The translations under genes and the position numbers were made by a program. A stretch of 37,213 nucleotides of DNA from assembly GCA_003141715.1 (NCBI GenBank), contig PLNF01000052.1, positions 981-38,193 on the forward strand, given 5' to 3'. Of the stretch, positions 1 to 7,332 are shown one piece after another. This DNA is from Bacteroidales bacterium. Its GTDB lineage: Bacteria > Bacteroidota > Bacteroidia > Bacteroidales > VadinHA17. The notes below the pieces were generated by a model. It saw only the letters and a program-made list of their open reading frames with translations, ran no database searches and was not told the DNA's origin. Numbering within the stretch: position 1 is the stretch's first letter; each line of letters begins with the position of its first letter.

Positions 1-176
1 TTATTATCATATTGTGCCGGCCGATAAAGAGCATAACTCTGTCCAATCGCATCACGGCATTGGACTGTATCAGTAACCTGATCTCTGGCAGATACCTGAG
101 AGAACAGGAATGATTGAGACGTGAAAGCCTGGAGGAAGAAGAACAGGCTGAATATCTTTTTAAAGATGGTTCCCAT
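1..176 (-). CDS. N-terminal part of exported alpha/beta-hydrolase-like protein (cut by window edge)
   Basis: The minus strand reads an ATG at 174-176 followed by an open frame of 58 codons that runs off the left edge. The protein starts MGTIFKKIFSLFFFLQAFTS, a Sec signal peptide with a positive n-region and a Phe/Leu-rich core, followed near residues 48-58 by SYALYRPAQYD. A Y-x-L-Y-x-P-x-x-Y-D string just after the signal peptide is common at the first strand of secreted esterase, PHB-depolymerase-like and dienelactone-hydrolase-like alpha/beta hydrolases. Seen: signal peptide, open frame, this string. Inferred: the hydrolase family; the catalytic part lies outside the window. The gene is separated by 82 bases from the next minus-strand gene. 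Confidence 0.55.
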   Translation of the reverse strand, partial: MGTIFKKIFSLFFFLQAFTSQSFLFSQVSARDQVTDTVQCRDAIGQSYALYRPAQYDN

Positions 177-258
177 TTTTTTGATTTGTTCTGACTTGTG
201 TTTTCATATGATCCTATCATTTCAATGTATCATGGATGTGAAATTATCACCAGTATAA

Positions 259-1014
259 TCAAAAGACAATTTTTACTTCAATGCCTCCTGGAGCAACACT
301 TACAAACCAGCTTAAATCGGATTTCAGTGAAATCTGGTTATCTCCTGATTTAAATCTTTGGCAATAATTTTGATAATCCTTCATGGCTCTTGTCGGTTGA
401 GTCCAGATTTGGGCCTCGGTTATAACACTATTAAGTGCAAAATTTTCCACACCTGCCCATACATTTCTCCTGAATCCAAGCCAGGTAATAAGACCACTGG
501 TTAAGTTTACAGCACCAGAAATTGCATGAACCTGCCAAGATCTTCCAGTTTTTTCTCTGAGAGCACTTGCATTTAATAATTTTTCAGCATTGTAGAGTTT
601 TTGTAGTCGTGCCTCATGAGTATCTTCAGGAATTTGAGTGAGCTGATCAGGTGCGTAACCTGGTACCATAGGACTGAGTAACTGCCCGGCAGCTCCCAGC
701 AAAGTAGTTGCAGCGCCAAGAGCCATATCCTGCCTTGTTCCCTTATCATTACTCGATAAAAAGATGGCTCCCTGTCCAAAAGTCGCTGCACTGTATCCGG
801 CCAGCCAACCGTACCACCAGCGGTTAGCATTTGGTTTACCCTGATCCAATATATTCTGAATATATTTAATACGCTCATTGATCAAAGAATCTGGAATCTC
901 ATCCTGAGCAAAAAGGATAACCGACTGGGAAACAAACATGGAGATTAAAAGTATTACCTTGAAATTTGATTTATTATCTAAAAGTTCCTTAATACTTTGC
1001 TTCTTGAATTTCAT
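259..1014 (-). CDS. Exported hypothetical protein, function unknown
   Basis: About 251 residues from the ATG at 1012-1014. I chose this start over the one 57 bases upstream because it gives a compact signal peptide (basic n-region, then VILLISMFVSQSVILFAQ, with likely cleavage after FAQ). The mature part has a Trp-rich stretch (NRWWYGWLAGYSAATFGQG), Gly/Ala-rich hydrophobic segments around residues 100-120 and 165-180, and a beta-rich C-terminus ending in Phe, which suits association with the outer membrane. I recognise no named domain. It lies 11 bases downstream of a decayed small membrane-protein ORF on the same strand and may once have been co-transcribed with it. Confidence 0.6.
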   Translation of the reverse strand: MKFKKQSIKELLDNKSNFKVILLISMFVSQSVILFAQDEIPDSLINERIKYIQNILDQGKPNANRWWYGWLAGYSAATFGQGAIFLSSNDKGTRQDMALGAATTLLGAAGQLLSPMVPGYAPDQLTQIPEDTHEARLQKLYNAEKLLNASALREKTGRSWQVHAISGAVNLTSGLITWLGFRRNVWAGVENFALNSVITEAQIWTQPTRAMKDYQNYCQRFKSGDNQISLKSDLSWFVSVAPGGIEVKIVF

Positions 1015-1025
1015 AATGTGAAATT

Positions 1026-1332
1026 TTAGTTTAATACAATTGCTTTTAAAAATCCTAGTACGCCTTTCCAAAAGCCAGTGGCATAGGAAATAAAATAAAT
1101 TGCTGCTCCAATAAAACCTAAGCCATAAACTGCACCTGCAGGGGCGCTTTTGTGAATTTCTTGTTTTATGATTTTTTCTCCTTTATTATTGATTGTTTTT
1201 AAAGTGATAATTTCTAGTTAATTTGCGTTAATATTATGTTCCTTAAGACCTTCTCTTACAAAATCTTCAGGAATACTTATTGTTTTTGAGATTTCTCCAA
1301 TCGCCAACCGGTTAATTGTCAGAAAAAGTCGG
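1026..1332 (-). pseudogene. Decayed small membrane-protein gene(s), no usable start and an in-frame stop
   Basis: Reading the minus strand from about 1332 down gives an open stretch without ATG that includes LAIGEISKTISIPEDFVREG and ends at a TAA at 1218-1220. The same frame then continues for 63 codons to a TAA at 1026-1028, encoding IHKSAPAGAVYGLGFIGAAI, then YFISYATGFWKGVLGFLKAI and VLN. The second part resembles a small Bacteroidota membrane protein family in which one or two helices continue past the KAIV position; here it stops at once. Seen: coding-like composition, an internal stop, no ATG. Inferred: a degraded gene. A non-ATG start (ATT at 1209-1211) is possible but unlikely. Confidence 0.4.
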
Positions 1333-1467
1333 ATAAAAGTAAAGTATTAAATTAAGAGATGCCGTTTCATTTTTTACTTACAAGTTATATATATTTTCCA
1401 TTCTATGAAACTGGTATTTTTAGCTTTCATATATTTACAGTACAAAAAAACGAGAAGGAGATTCTTT

Positions 1468-1812
1468 ATGATAGTAAAAAATCTTTCTTTCGGATCCATT
1501 ACCATTGATGGGAGAACTTACATAAAAGATGTGATTATAGATAACGGTTCGATTAATATAAGGAAAAAAACAGAGTCGAAAAAATACAGAGAAATGTTCG
1601 GGCATACACCACTGTCACAGGACGAGAATATCCCATGGAATTGTAAGCATTTAATTGTTGGTACTGGCCATAGTTCAAGCCTCCCGGTGATGGATGAAGT
1701 ATATAAAATCGCGGTTCGCAAAAGTGTGGAACTGTCAATCATGAGTACTCCGGAAGCGATAAAACATATCAATGATCCCCATACCAACCTTATTCTTCAC
1801 TTAACCTGTTGA
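1468..1812 (+). CDS. Mth938-like domain protein
   Basis: 115 residues. The start is ATG 1468-1470, preceded by AAGGAG at 1455-1460, rather than the upstream ATG at 1405, whose extra 21 residues do not fit the family. The sequence follows the Mth938/NDUFAF3-like fold (formerly DUF498/DUF598): SFGSITIDGRTYIKDVII at the N-terminus, a LIVGTGHSS turn in the middle, an STPEAIKHIND segment and the typical HLTC C-terminus. Members are small cytoplasmic proteins; the mitochondrial homologue helps complex I assembly, and the bacterial role is not established. The stop region (LTC-stop and about 20 bases beyond) is partly duplicated at 4734-4768. A small conserved gene follows 25 bases later. Confidence 0.8.
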   Translation: MIVKNLSFGSITIDGRTYIKDVIIDNGSINIRKKTESKKYREMFGHTPLSQDENIPWNCKHLIVGTGHSSSLPVMDEVYKIAVRKSVELSIMSTPEAIKHINDPHTNLILHLTC

Positions 1813-1837
1813 AAGCGGGCATTCAATTGCAAAAACT

Positions 1838-2083
1838 GTGGTGATAGAACTAATTCCGATAAAGGTAGAATGCTACTCTGGTTATAAAGCAGATGAATAT
1901 CCAAAATGCTTTTACTGGAACAATAATAGATTTGAAATAAAACAAATAATAGACCGTTGGTACCAGGGGGACAGTAATCCTAAATGGCCAGTTTCAAATT
2001 ATTATAAAGTCGATACAACTGGTGGGAAGCAATACATCATTAGACATGATCTTGAAAGTGATAATTGGCATTTGTGCCAGTAA
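1838..2083 (+). CDS. Small conserved protein (DUF6504-like)
   Basis: 81 residues with a GTG start; a second in-frame GTG directly follows at 1841 and could equally be used. The pattern IKVECYSGYKADEYPKCFYW, then EIKQIIDRWYQGD and YIIRHDLESDNWHL matches a widespread small soluble protein (beta strands around a D-R-W-Y-x-G core) that other genomes place near translation or DNA-repair genes. No catalytic residues can be assigned. It sits 25 bases after the Mth938-like gene and is probably co-transcribed with it. The family name is from memory and uncertain; that it is a real gene is well supported by the conserved-looking sequence. Confidence 0.6.
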   Translation: MVIELIPIKVECYSGYKADEYPKCFYWNNNRFEIKQIIDRWYQGDSNPKWPVSNYYKVDTTGGKQYIIRHDLESDNWHLCQ

Positions 2084-2206
2084 AACCCTGGTTCAATTTA
2101 TAATTAACTATATACTTTAAATAAAAGTTTATTTCTCACTGGCGCCACAATCCGAAAGCGTAAATCATGAAGACTCAACCCTATGCAGGATTTAGTATTC
2201 ATGATG

Positions 2207-2680
2207 TTAACGGAATTGGTGGCGGATTTTGCAGTATCCTAAAAATAAATCAATTACAGCGTTATTGTCTTGACATTTATCAGCACTTAAAGCAAAATCC
2301 AACAACTCTTTCTCAATTTGCTGGCACCATTCATCAAACAATCCTCTTAATTCAGGCGTTGCAAATTTTGCACTATTGGCCGTTTCTTTCATTCCGCTCA
2401 TCATTTCACAGCACACATCCCATGGCATTTTACCGGTTTCATTATTTTTTTCAGAGCTATCCGCTTTTTTACCCATCATCATCGACATCATACCTATCAT
2501 TGGATTATTTCCCATCATTTTGCCCATCATACCAGCCATCATATCTTTCTTTTCAGTATCAGACATAGTTGAAAAGAATTTCTCCATCACGGTTTCCATC
2601 ATCTGTTTTTTTTCTTCAGATGTCATGTTCTTAAATTGATTTTCCATCATTTCGTTAATGAATTTTTCTTTGATTGTCAT
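2207..2680 (-). CDS. Methionine-rich cytoplasmic protein, partner of an ArsR regulator
   Basis: 157 residues without a signal peptide. Residues 1-70 contain 20 methionines, with runs such as MMAGMMGKMMGNNPMIGMM and SMMMGKK, set in an amphipathic helical N-terminus (FINEMMENQFKNMTSEEKKQ). Residues 86-125 form a second conserved-looking block (PWDVCCEMMSGMKETANSA, then FATPELRGLFDEWCQQIEKE) with an adjacent Cys pair at 90-91. The gene starts 12 bases after the stop of the ArsR gene, so the two form an operon. Clustered Met plus Cys next to an ArsR-type repressor suggests a soft-metal (copper or silver) binding or buffering role, but that is inference. An overlapping plus-strand reading of the same DNA is a shadow caused by the ATG/CAT-rich composition. 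Confidence 0.75.
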   Translation of the reverse strand: MTIKEKFINEMMENQFKNMTSEEKKQMMETVMEKFFSTMSDTEKKDMMAGMMGKMMGNNPMIGMMSMMMGKKADSSEKNNETGKMPWDVCCEMMSGMKETANSAKFATPELRGLFDEWCQQIEKELLDFALSADKCQDNNAVIDLFLGYCKIRHQFR

Positions 2681-2692
2681 TGCCTGGTCCTC

Positions 2693-3040
2693 CTATGTTT
2701 TATTATTGTAATTACTACTTATCCAACCAGAACAGAATTTGGATCTGGTTTTGTCTTTTATATCGGAGTTCTTAAAAAGTTCTGAAAAAAGATTAATTGC
2801 ATCAAGGATTTTCTTGTCTTTTATATAGTAAAATATGAATGGGCCTTTTCTTCTGGTCTCAAGAATTCCATTCTCTTTTAAAACTCTTAGATGATGTGAT
2901 ACAAGCGGTTGTGACAGTTTTGTCGTTTTTATAATTTCTCCGACCGACCTTTCCTTTTCACAGATGAATCTTATTATTCCTAACCGGTTATAGTCAGCCA
3001 ATGTTTGAAAAACCAGCTGAAGTTTCTTCAGATCATCCAT
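2693..3040 (-). CDS. ArsR-family winged-helix transcriptional regulator
   Basis: About 115 residues from ATG 3038-3040 (MDDLKKLQLVFQTLADYNRL); an alternative ATG lies 12 bases upstream. The winged helix is clear: SVGEIIKTTKLSQPLVSHHL is the helix-turn-helix and ILETRRKGPFIFYYIKD the wing. The family represses its own operon and releases DNA when metal or another ligand binds. The classic ELCVCDL metal site is not present; the corresponding helix reads FICEKERSVGEI with a single Cys, and there is one Cys near the C-terminus (SKFCSGW). It could be a different metal site or a non-metal member. It is followed by the Met-rich gene and preceded by a 7-bp inverted repeat that suits autoregulation. 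Confidence 0.85.
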   Translation of the reverse strand: MDDLKKLQLVFQTLADYNRLGIIRFICEKERSVGEIIKTTKLSQPLVSHHLRVLKENGILETRRKGPFIFYYIKDKKILDAINLFSELFKNSDIKDKTRSKFCSGWISSNYNNKT

Positions 3041-3054
3041 ATAAAAAAGCATTT

Positions 3055-3074
3055 ATATAAACGTATATTTATAT
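3055..3074 (-). promoter_or_regulatory. Candidate ArsR operator
   Basis: Perfect inverted repeat ATATAAA-cgtata-TTTATAT, 15 bases upstream of the chosen ArsR start codon. ArsR-family repressors usually bind AT-rich interrupted palindromes of this size that overlap the promoter of their own operon. The repeat is seen; its function is inferred, and AT-rich palindromes also occur by chance in such DNA. Confidence 0.45.
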
Positions 3075-3166
3075 GATATTTTTATAATATCAAAATATTT
3101 TTAACGGCTGCGAAAAACAATCTTTTATTTTTTTAGCATAACTTTATCAAAAATTATGCATAAATC

Positions 3167-4672
3167 ATGTACAGGTTAGTTTTTATTACCATAACAATGC
3201 TTATCACAATGAAAGCTTTTTCCCAGACCAAGTCTGCAGACAGGGAACCCTATGCAGCAGGGAATTTCTATTCGTCTGATAAAGAGACACTTACTAAAGA
3301 TCTTTCACAGCTGTTTTCTTCCTGTGTAAAAACAACAGAGAATTGGAAAGTAAGAGCAATAATAAGCCCGCATGCCGGATATGTATTTTCCGGAAGGATT
3401 GCTGCCTCAGCATTTTCGTGCATCCCGAAGAATGCTATTTATAAAAATATTTTCATAATCGGGTCAAGTCATATTATGGCATTCGACGGAGCTTCAGTTT
3501 ATCACACAGGAGATTATGTCACACCGTTAGGCAAGCTGATAGTGAACAAGGAAATCGCTGAAAAGCTAAGAAAGAATTCAATTTTCATATTTCCGGAGAC
3601 TGCACATATTCGGGAACACAGTCTGGAAAATCAAATGCCGTTTCTCCAGTACTATTTTCCAAATCCTCCACAAATTGTTCCTATAATTATCGCCACAGAC
3701 AATTTAAGGACAATAAAAGCTATAGCTGAAGCATTGAGACCATGGTTTACCGATGATAATTTATTTGTTATCAGTAGCGATTTTTCACATTATCCTCAGT
3801 ACAAAGATGCCCAGGAAGTTGATAAAAGCACTGCTGATGCAATAATTTCGGGTGACAGTGAAACTTTTTTGAAGACCCTTCAGAGGAATGCTGAAAAGTC
3901 AATCCCTAATTTAGCGACCAGCATGTGCGGTTGGACATCAGGTTTGACTTTACTGTATCTTGTCAATAAAGATCCAAAGCTGGAATTCAAAAAGATAAGC
4001 TACTGCAATTCAGGCGATTCTCCTTCCGGGAATAAAAATCAGGTAGTCGGCTATAATGCTATTGCCCTTATTGAGAAGGATCCGAAAAACACCAGTGAGC
4101 AAGGTATGGCTTCTGAAGTGTCATTTACAAAAGAAGAGATTAATCAGCTCTTCTCGATAGCCAGGAACAGCATTCACAAGATGCTCTATGAAAACAAAAG
4201 GCTGACTGTTGATCCCTCAACTATCTCACCGAATCTTAAGAAAAACATGGGTGCTTTTGTTACCCTGAATATCGACGGCAATTTGCGTGGATGCATAGGC
4301 CGGTTTACTTCGACTGACCCACTTTATGAAGTTGTGAACCAAATGGCTATAGCATCAGCATTTGAGGACACACGTTTTACTCCACTCTCAAAAGAAGAAT
4401 TCAATAAGATCAAAATAGAAATTTCGGTTCTGGGACCATTGAAAAAGATCAATAACATTTCCGAAATTGTTCTGGGCAAACATGGTATATATATAAAGAA
4501 AGATTTCAGATCAGGCACAATGCTGCCACAGGTTGCTACAGGAAATCACTGGACTCTCGAGCAATTTCTGGGTTATACTTCACGCGACAAAGCCGGTCTG
4601 GGGTGGGATGGATGGAAAAATGCTGACATTTACATCTATGAGGCAGTGGTGCTTGAAGAAAACAAAAAATAA
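3167..4672 (+). CDS. Exported Memo-AMMECR1 fusion (AmmeMemoRadiSam system proteins B and A)
   Basis: 501 residues. Residues 1-20 are a Sec signal peptide (MYRLVFITITMLITMKAFSQ). Residues 27-303 form a Memo domain (REPYAAGNFY start, SPHAGYVFSG with His69, GSSH with His102, SSDFSHYP, and TSMCGW with Cys254), keeping the His/His/Cys pattern of the family's metal or active site. Residues 320-497 form an AMMECR1 domain (MGAFVTLNIDGNLRGCIGRF, then FEDTRFTPLS and TLEQFLGY). Memo and AMMECR1 occur together with a radical-SAM protein across bacteria and archaea in a system whose chemistry is not established. The radical-SAM partner is not in this window. The signal peptide puts both domains in the periplasm, while radical-SAM enzymes are cytoplasmic. 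Confidence 0.9.
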   Translation: MYRLVFITITMLITMKAFSQTKSADREPYAAGNFYSSDKETLTKDLSQLFSSCVKTTENWKVRAIISPHAGYVFSGRIAASAFSCIPKNAIYKNIFIIGSSHIMAFDGASVYHTGDYVTPLGKLIVNKEIAEKLRKNSIFIFPETAHIREHSLENQMPFLQYYFPNPPQIVPIIIATDNLRTIKAIAEALRPWFTDDNLFVISSDFSHYPQYKDAQEVDKSTADAIISGDSETFLKTLQRNAEKSIPNLATSMCGWTSGLTLLYLVNKDPKLEFKKISYCNSGDSPSGNKNQVVGYNAIALIEKDPKNTSEQGMASEVSFTKEEINQLFSIARNSIHKMLYENKRLTVDPSTISPNLKKNMGAFVTLNIDGNLRGCIGRFTSTDPLYEVVNQMAIASAFEDTRFTPLSKEEFNKIKIEISVLGPLKKINNISEIVLGKHGIYIKKDFRSGTMLPQVATGNHWTLEQFLGYTSRDKAGLGWDGWKNADIYIYEAVVLEENKK

Positions 4673-4772
4673 TTATGTGCCATGTCATCATTACCGGTAT
4701 TGTCGCCACAATTTTATAGCTCATAAGTTACCTTTAACCTGTTGAAGGCGGTTATTTAAATGCAGAATAGAT

Positions 4773-5528
4773 ATGAGCCTTGCATATTTCAGATTTTATG
4801 AGGAATTGAATGATTTTCTGCCTTCGGAGAAGAGAAAAAAGCTTTTTTCATATACATTTAACGGCAATCCTTCGGTTAAAGATGCTATCGAGGCAATGGG
4901 GGTACCGCATGTTGAAGTTGACCTGATCCTCGTGAATAGCCTGTCAGTAGATTTTTCTTATAAACTTAAGAATGCAGATTCCGTATCCGTTTATCCTGTT
5001 TTTGAAAGCTTTGACATCGCTTCTGTCACACATTTAAGGGAAAAACCTTTGCGGGATTTGAAGTTTGTCGCTGATGTTCATCTTGGAAAACTCACCAAAT
5101 ACCTGCGATTATGTGGCTTTGATACGTATTACCGTACAGACTTTAGTGATCAGGAAATCATAAATCTTGCAATATCAGATAAAAGAATTATCCTGACGAG
5201 GGACATAGGATTGCTTAAGAATAAAAAAGTAACCCTTGGTTACTGGATAAGATCGGTACACCCTTATGAGCAATTAAAGGATTTACTCCTCCGTTTTGAT
5301 TTAAAGAACCGGATCACTCTTTTTACACGTTGTATGGAGTGCAATGGACTGCTAAAGGATGTTACAAAAAAGGAAATTCTGAACCGTTTATTACCTAAAA
5401 CCCGGCAATATTATCGGAAATTTAAAAAGTGTAATGACTGTAACCGTATTTACTGGAACGGCTCGCATTACCAGAGTATGAAAAGACATATTAAAATATT
5501 GATACTAAAAACCCATACAATTTCGTAG
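4773..5528 (+). CDS. Mut7-C RNase domain protein with N-terminal ubiquitin-like domain
   Basis: 251 residues. Residues 1-80 look like the Mut7-C-associated ubiquitin/ThiS-like fold (FRFYEELNDFL start, VEVDLILVNSLSVDFSYKL, VSVYPVFESF). Residues 95-235 are the Mut7-C domain: KFVADVHLGKLTKYLRLCGF with Asp101, then IILTRDIGLL with Asp144 supplying PIN-like acidic residues, and a zinc ribbon C187-x2-C190 and C220-x2-C223. Mut7-C proteins are predicted RNases of the PIN fold, probably cytoplasmic; the bacterial substrate is unknown. It begins 100 bases after the Memo fusion and may be in the same transcript. The last residues after the zinc ribbon are variable, so the exact end is not diagnostic. 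Confidence 0.85.
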   Translation: MSLAYFRFYEELNDFLPSEKRKKLFSYTFNGNPSVKDAIEAMGVPHVEVDLILVNSLSVDFSYKLKNADSVSVYPVFESFDIASVTHLREKPLRDLKFVADVHLGKLTKYLRLCGFDTYYRTDFSDQEIINLAISDKRIILTRDIGLLKNKKVTLGYWIRSVHPYEQLKDLLLRFDLKNRITLFTRCMECNGLLKDVTKKEILNRLLPKTRQYYRKFKKCNDCNRIYWNGSHYQSMKRHIKILILKTHTIS

Positions 5529-5562
5529 ATAGACTGGGTTATATACGATCATCGCATATCGT

Positions 5563-5588
5563 GCAAGATCAAAGATCTGCGGGGTTTT
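5563..5588 (+). repeat. Copy 1 of a 26-base hairpin repeat (terminator-like)
   Basis: Consists of gcaagatcaa, two variable bases and atctgcggggtttt; 24 of 26 bases match 7175-7200. Internal pairing is GATC-aaa-GATC plus flanking GCA/TGC, followed by GGGGTTTT. It lies between the plus-strand Mut7-C gene and the minus-strand small exported gene, so it may end the Mut7-C transcript. Confidence 0.5.
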
Positions 5589-5645
5589 GAATTTCAGAGG
5601 ATGATTGGATTGTTTACATCCTTCAAAAAGGAAACAATTATCCGT

Positions 5646-5921
5646 CTATTTTTTCTTGTTGTTATCTACTTTGGCACGATAATTCAAAGCGAGCTTTAAT
5701 GATAAAACAGCCTTTTTTGAGTCAGCAATAGCCTGTGTTTTATATCCTCCGAAATCATCGGGCGCTTTCTCCAAATAATCTATGGCACTTTCAAGCTCTT
5801 TAATAGCGTTTTCAATTCTTGGGTGCTTAGCTGCTTCAGTATGCCTGTTCTGTTGTACAAAAACAAATGCTGTAGTGCTTAGAAATACAACTGCTGACAA
5901 AATGATTACAAGCTTTTTCAT
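5646..5921 (-). CDS. Small exported helical protein, unknown function
   Basis: 91 residues with a clear signal peptide (MKKLVIILSAVVFLSTTAFV, likely cleaved in the following FVQQ region) and a mature part of about 65 residues that is two amphipathic helices: HPRIENAIKELESAIDYLEK, a short APDDFGGYK linker, and IADSKKAVLSLKLALNYRA. The pattern HPRI-x-A-I-x-x-L-E-x-A-I-x-Y-L-x-x-A-P-x-D-F-G-G is one I have seen in small periplasmic proteins of several phyla, but no function is known to me. The last residues are Lys-rich. It is monocistronic and convergent with the Mut7-C gene. Confidence 0.75.
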   Translation of the reverse strand: MKKLVIILSAVVFLSTTAFVFVQQNRHTEAAKHPRIENAIKELESAIDYLEKAPDDFGGYKTQAIADSKKAVLSLKLALNYRAKVDNNKKK

Positions 5922-6089
5922 GGGTTTTCTTTTTAATTAAACTTATTGGTTTTTATTTAGTTTACAAAATAATAAAAAGCACTTCTTCAAAACAAAACCT
6001 TAAACCATAAATATATTCAATTGTTATCAAATTTATATATTTTGTTTTTATTAGATTTTAAATCGTAATGTCTTTAAATTTGTTCCTTA

Positions 6090-6097
6090 TATTTTTG
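6090..6097 (+). promoter_or_regulatory. Candidate -7 box for the O-methyltransferase gene
   Basis: TATTTTTG matches the Bacteroidota TAnnTTTG -7 consensus, 25 bases before the start codon. No convincing TTG -33 element lies 19 bases upstream, so this rests on one box in AT-rich DNA. Confidence 0.35.
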
Positions 6098-6122
6098 AAG
6101 TAAACGGTTAAATTTTTATATT

Positions 6123-7100
6123 ATGAATCCAAATGCAATTAGAGAATTTGCTGCTTCTTTTCAAAAAAGCAGAATATTATTAAGCGGTTTTGAGCTTGAT
6201 ATATTTACAAATGTTGATGAATCTGGTACAACAAACAATCAAATTGCAAACAAATTGCATTTAGATGAACATGCTTGCGAACGTCTGCTGAATGCTTTGG
6301 TATCTTTAGGCTTTCTTACAAAGCAAAACCATTTGTTCTTTAATACCGCAGAAAGTTTTACTTTTCTATCTAAAAAGAGTTCAAATTATTTGGGAGGTTT
6401 GATGCATTCAAACCATCTCTGGAATACATGGAGCAACCTTACTCAGGTTGTAAAAACCGGTAATTCGGCTAATCCTTCAGAAATTAATGAAAGAGGAGAA
6501 GAATGGCTTTTCGCTTTTATAAATGCAATGCACGACAGAGCAAAAAAACAGGCTCCGGAACAGTTAGCAAATATTGATTTGTCTGGAATAAAATTTACTT
6601 TAGATATTGGTGGCGGTTCTGGTGCATATTCTATGGAATTTGTTTCTAAAAAACCTGAAATTGAAGCAACTGTTTTTGATTTGCCTAATGTTATACCTAT
6701 AACAAAAAAAATTATTGAAAAAGAAGGTTTCTCAGATAAAATAAGGACCCATACAGGCGATTACACAACAGATGATTTACCAAAAGGATTCGATCTGGTA
6801 TTTTTGTCAGCCATTATTCACAGTAATTCATTAGAGATAAATCAGGATTTAATAAAAAAATGTTTTAACTCTTTAAATAAAAATGGCAAAATTGTAATTC
6901 AGGATTGGATAATGAACAATGACAGAACACAACCAACATCCGGAGCTATTTTTGCAATAAATATGCTCGTAGGAACTGAAGCCGGAGATTGCTTTACAGA
7001 GCAGGAAGTTACAGAAATGTTAAATGTCTCAGGATTTAAAAACATTTCAAGAATAGAATTTGAAACAGGTTTAAGTCAAATGATTGCTCAAAAGATTTAA
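6123..7100 (+). CDS. SAM-dependent O-methyltransferase (Methyltransf_2 / hydroxyindole-type)
   Basis: 325 residues. Residues 10-85 form the N-terminal winged-helix dimerisation domain (ILLSGFELDIFTNVDESGTT, NQIANKLHLDEHACERLLNA). Residues 150-325 are a Rossmann methyltransferase with SAM motif TLDIGGGSGAYS at 159-170 and a following acidic VFDLPNV that would bind the ribose. Similar enzymes methylate small phenolic, polyketide or isoprenoid hydroxyls; the substrate here cannot be told. The post-motif region VFLSAIIHSNS carries the His position often used as base in this family. The gene stands alone, is more AT-rich than the genes at 12-36 kb, and ends in a strong hairpin terminator, so it may have been acquired separately. 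Confidence 0.8.
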   Translation: MNPNAIREFAASFQKSRILLSGFELDIFTNVDESGTTNNQIANKLHLDEHACERLLNALVSLGFLTKQNHLFFNTAESFTFLSKKSSNYLGGLMHSNHLWNTWSNLTQVVKTGNSANPSEINERGEEWLFAFINAMHDRAKKQAPEQLANIDLSGIKFTLDIGGGSGAYSMEFVSKKPEIEATVFDLPNVIPITKKIIEKEGFSDKIRTHTGDYTTDDLPKGFDLVFLSAIIHSNSLEINQDLIKKCFNSLNKNGKIVIQDWIMNNDRTQPTSGAIFAINMLVGTEAGDCFTEQEVTEMLNVSGFKNISRIEFETGLSQMIAQKI

Positions 7101-7167
7101 ACTCAACTTTATAATAATTAATCCATTATTTAACAGAAAATCTGGTGGCTCCACTGACTTAAAACGT

Positions 7168-7200
7168 AAACCCAGCAAGATCAAGCATCTGCGGGGTTTT
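7168..7200 (+). terminator. Rho-independent terminator, also copy 2 of a 26-base repeat
   Basis: AAACCC at 7168-7173 pairs with GGGTTT at 7194-7199. Inside, GCA/TGC and GAT/ATC pair around the loop CAAGC with one bulged A, and the element ends in TTTT. It lies 68 bases after the O-methyltransferase stop. The 7175-7200 part repeats 5563-5588 with two mismatches. Confidence 0.65.
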
Positions 7201-7332
7201 AATTCAACCGAATTATTTGGAAGTGAACAATATATTAAGTTATTGGTCTTAATAATATATATTTGCAATTCCTATATAAACATTATTGCTTTTTAAGAAA
7301 AGACACAGTGAGGCAACAGAACGAACAATTTG

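Noticed and set aside
2167-2639. Plus-strand open frames over the Met-rich gene
   Set aside because: They mirror the repeated CAT/ATG composition of the minus-strand gene, have Ser/Phe/Pro-rich low-complexity translations and no family resemblance. The minus-strand protein follows the ArsR gene by 12 bases.
4533-4745. Plus-strand 70-residue open frame at the end of the Memo fusion gene
   Set aside because: It mostly overlaps the AMMECR1 domain in another frame; only its LTC-stop tail is of interest, as part of the 35-base duplication.
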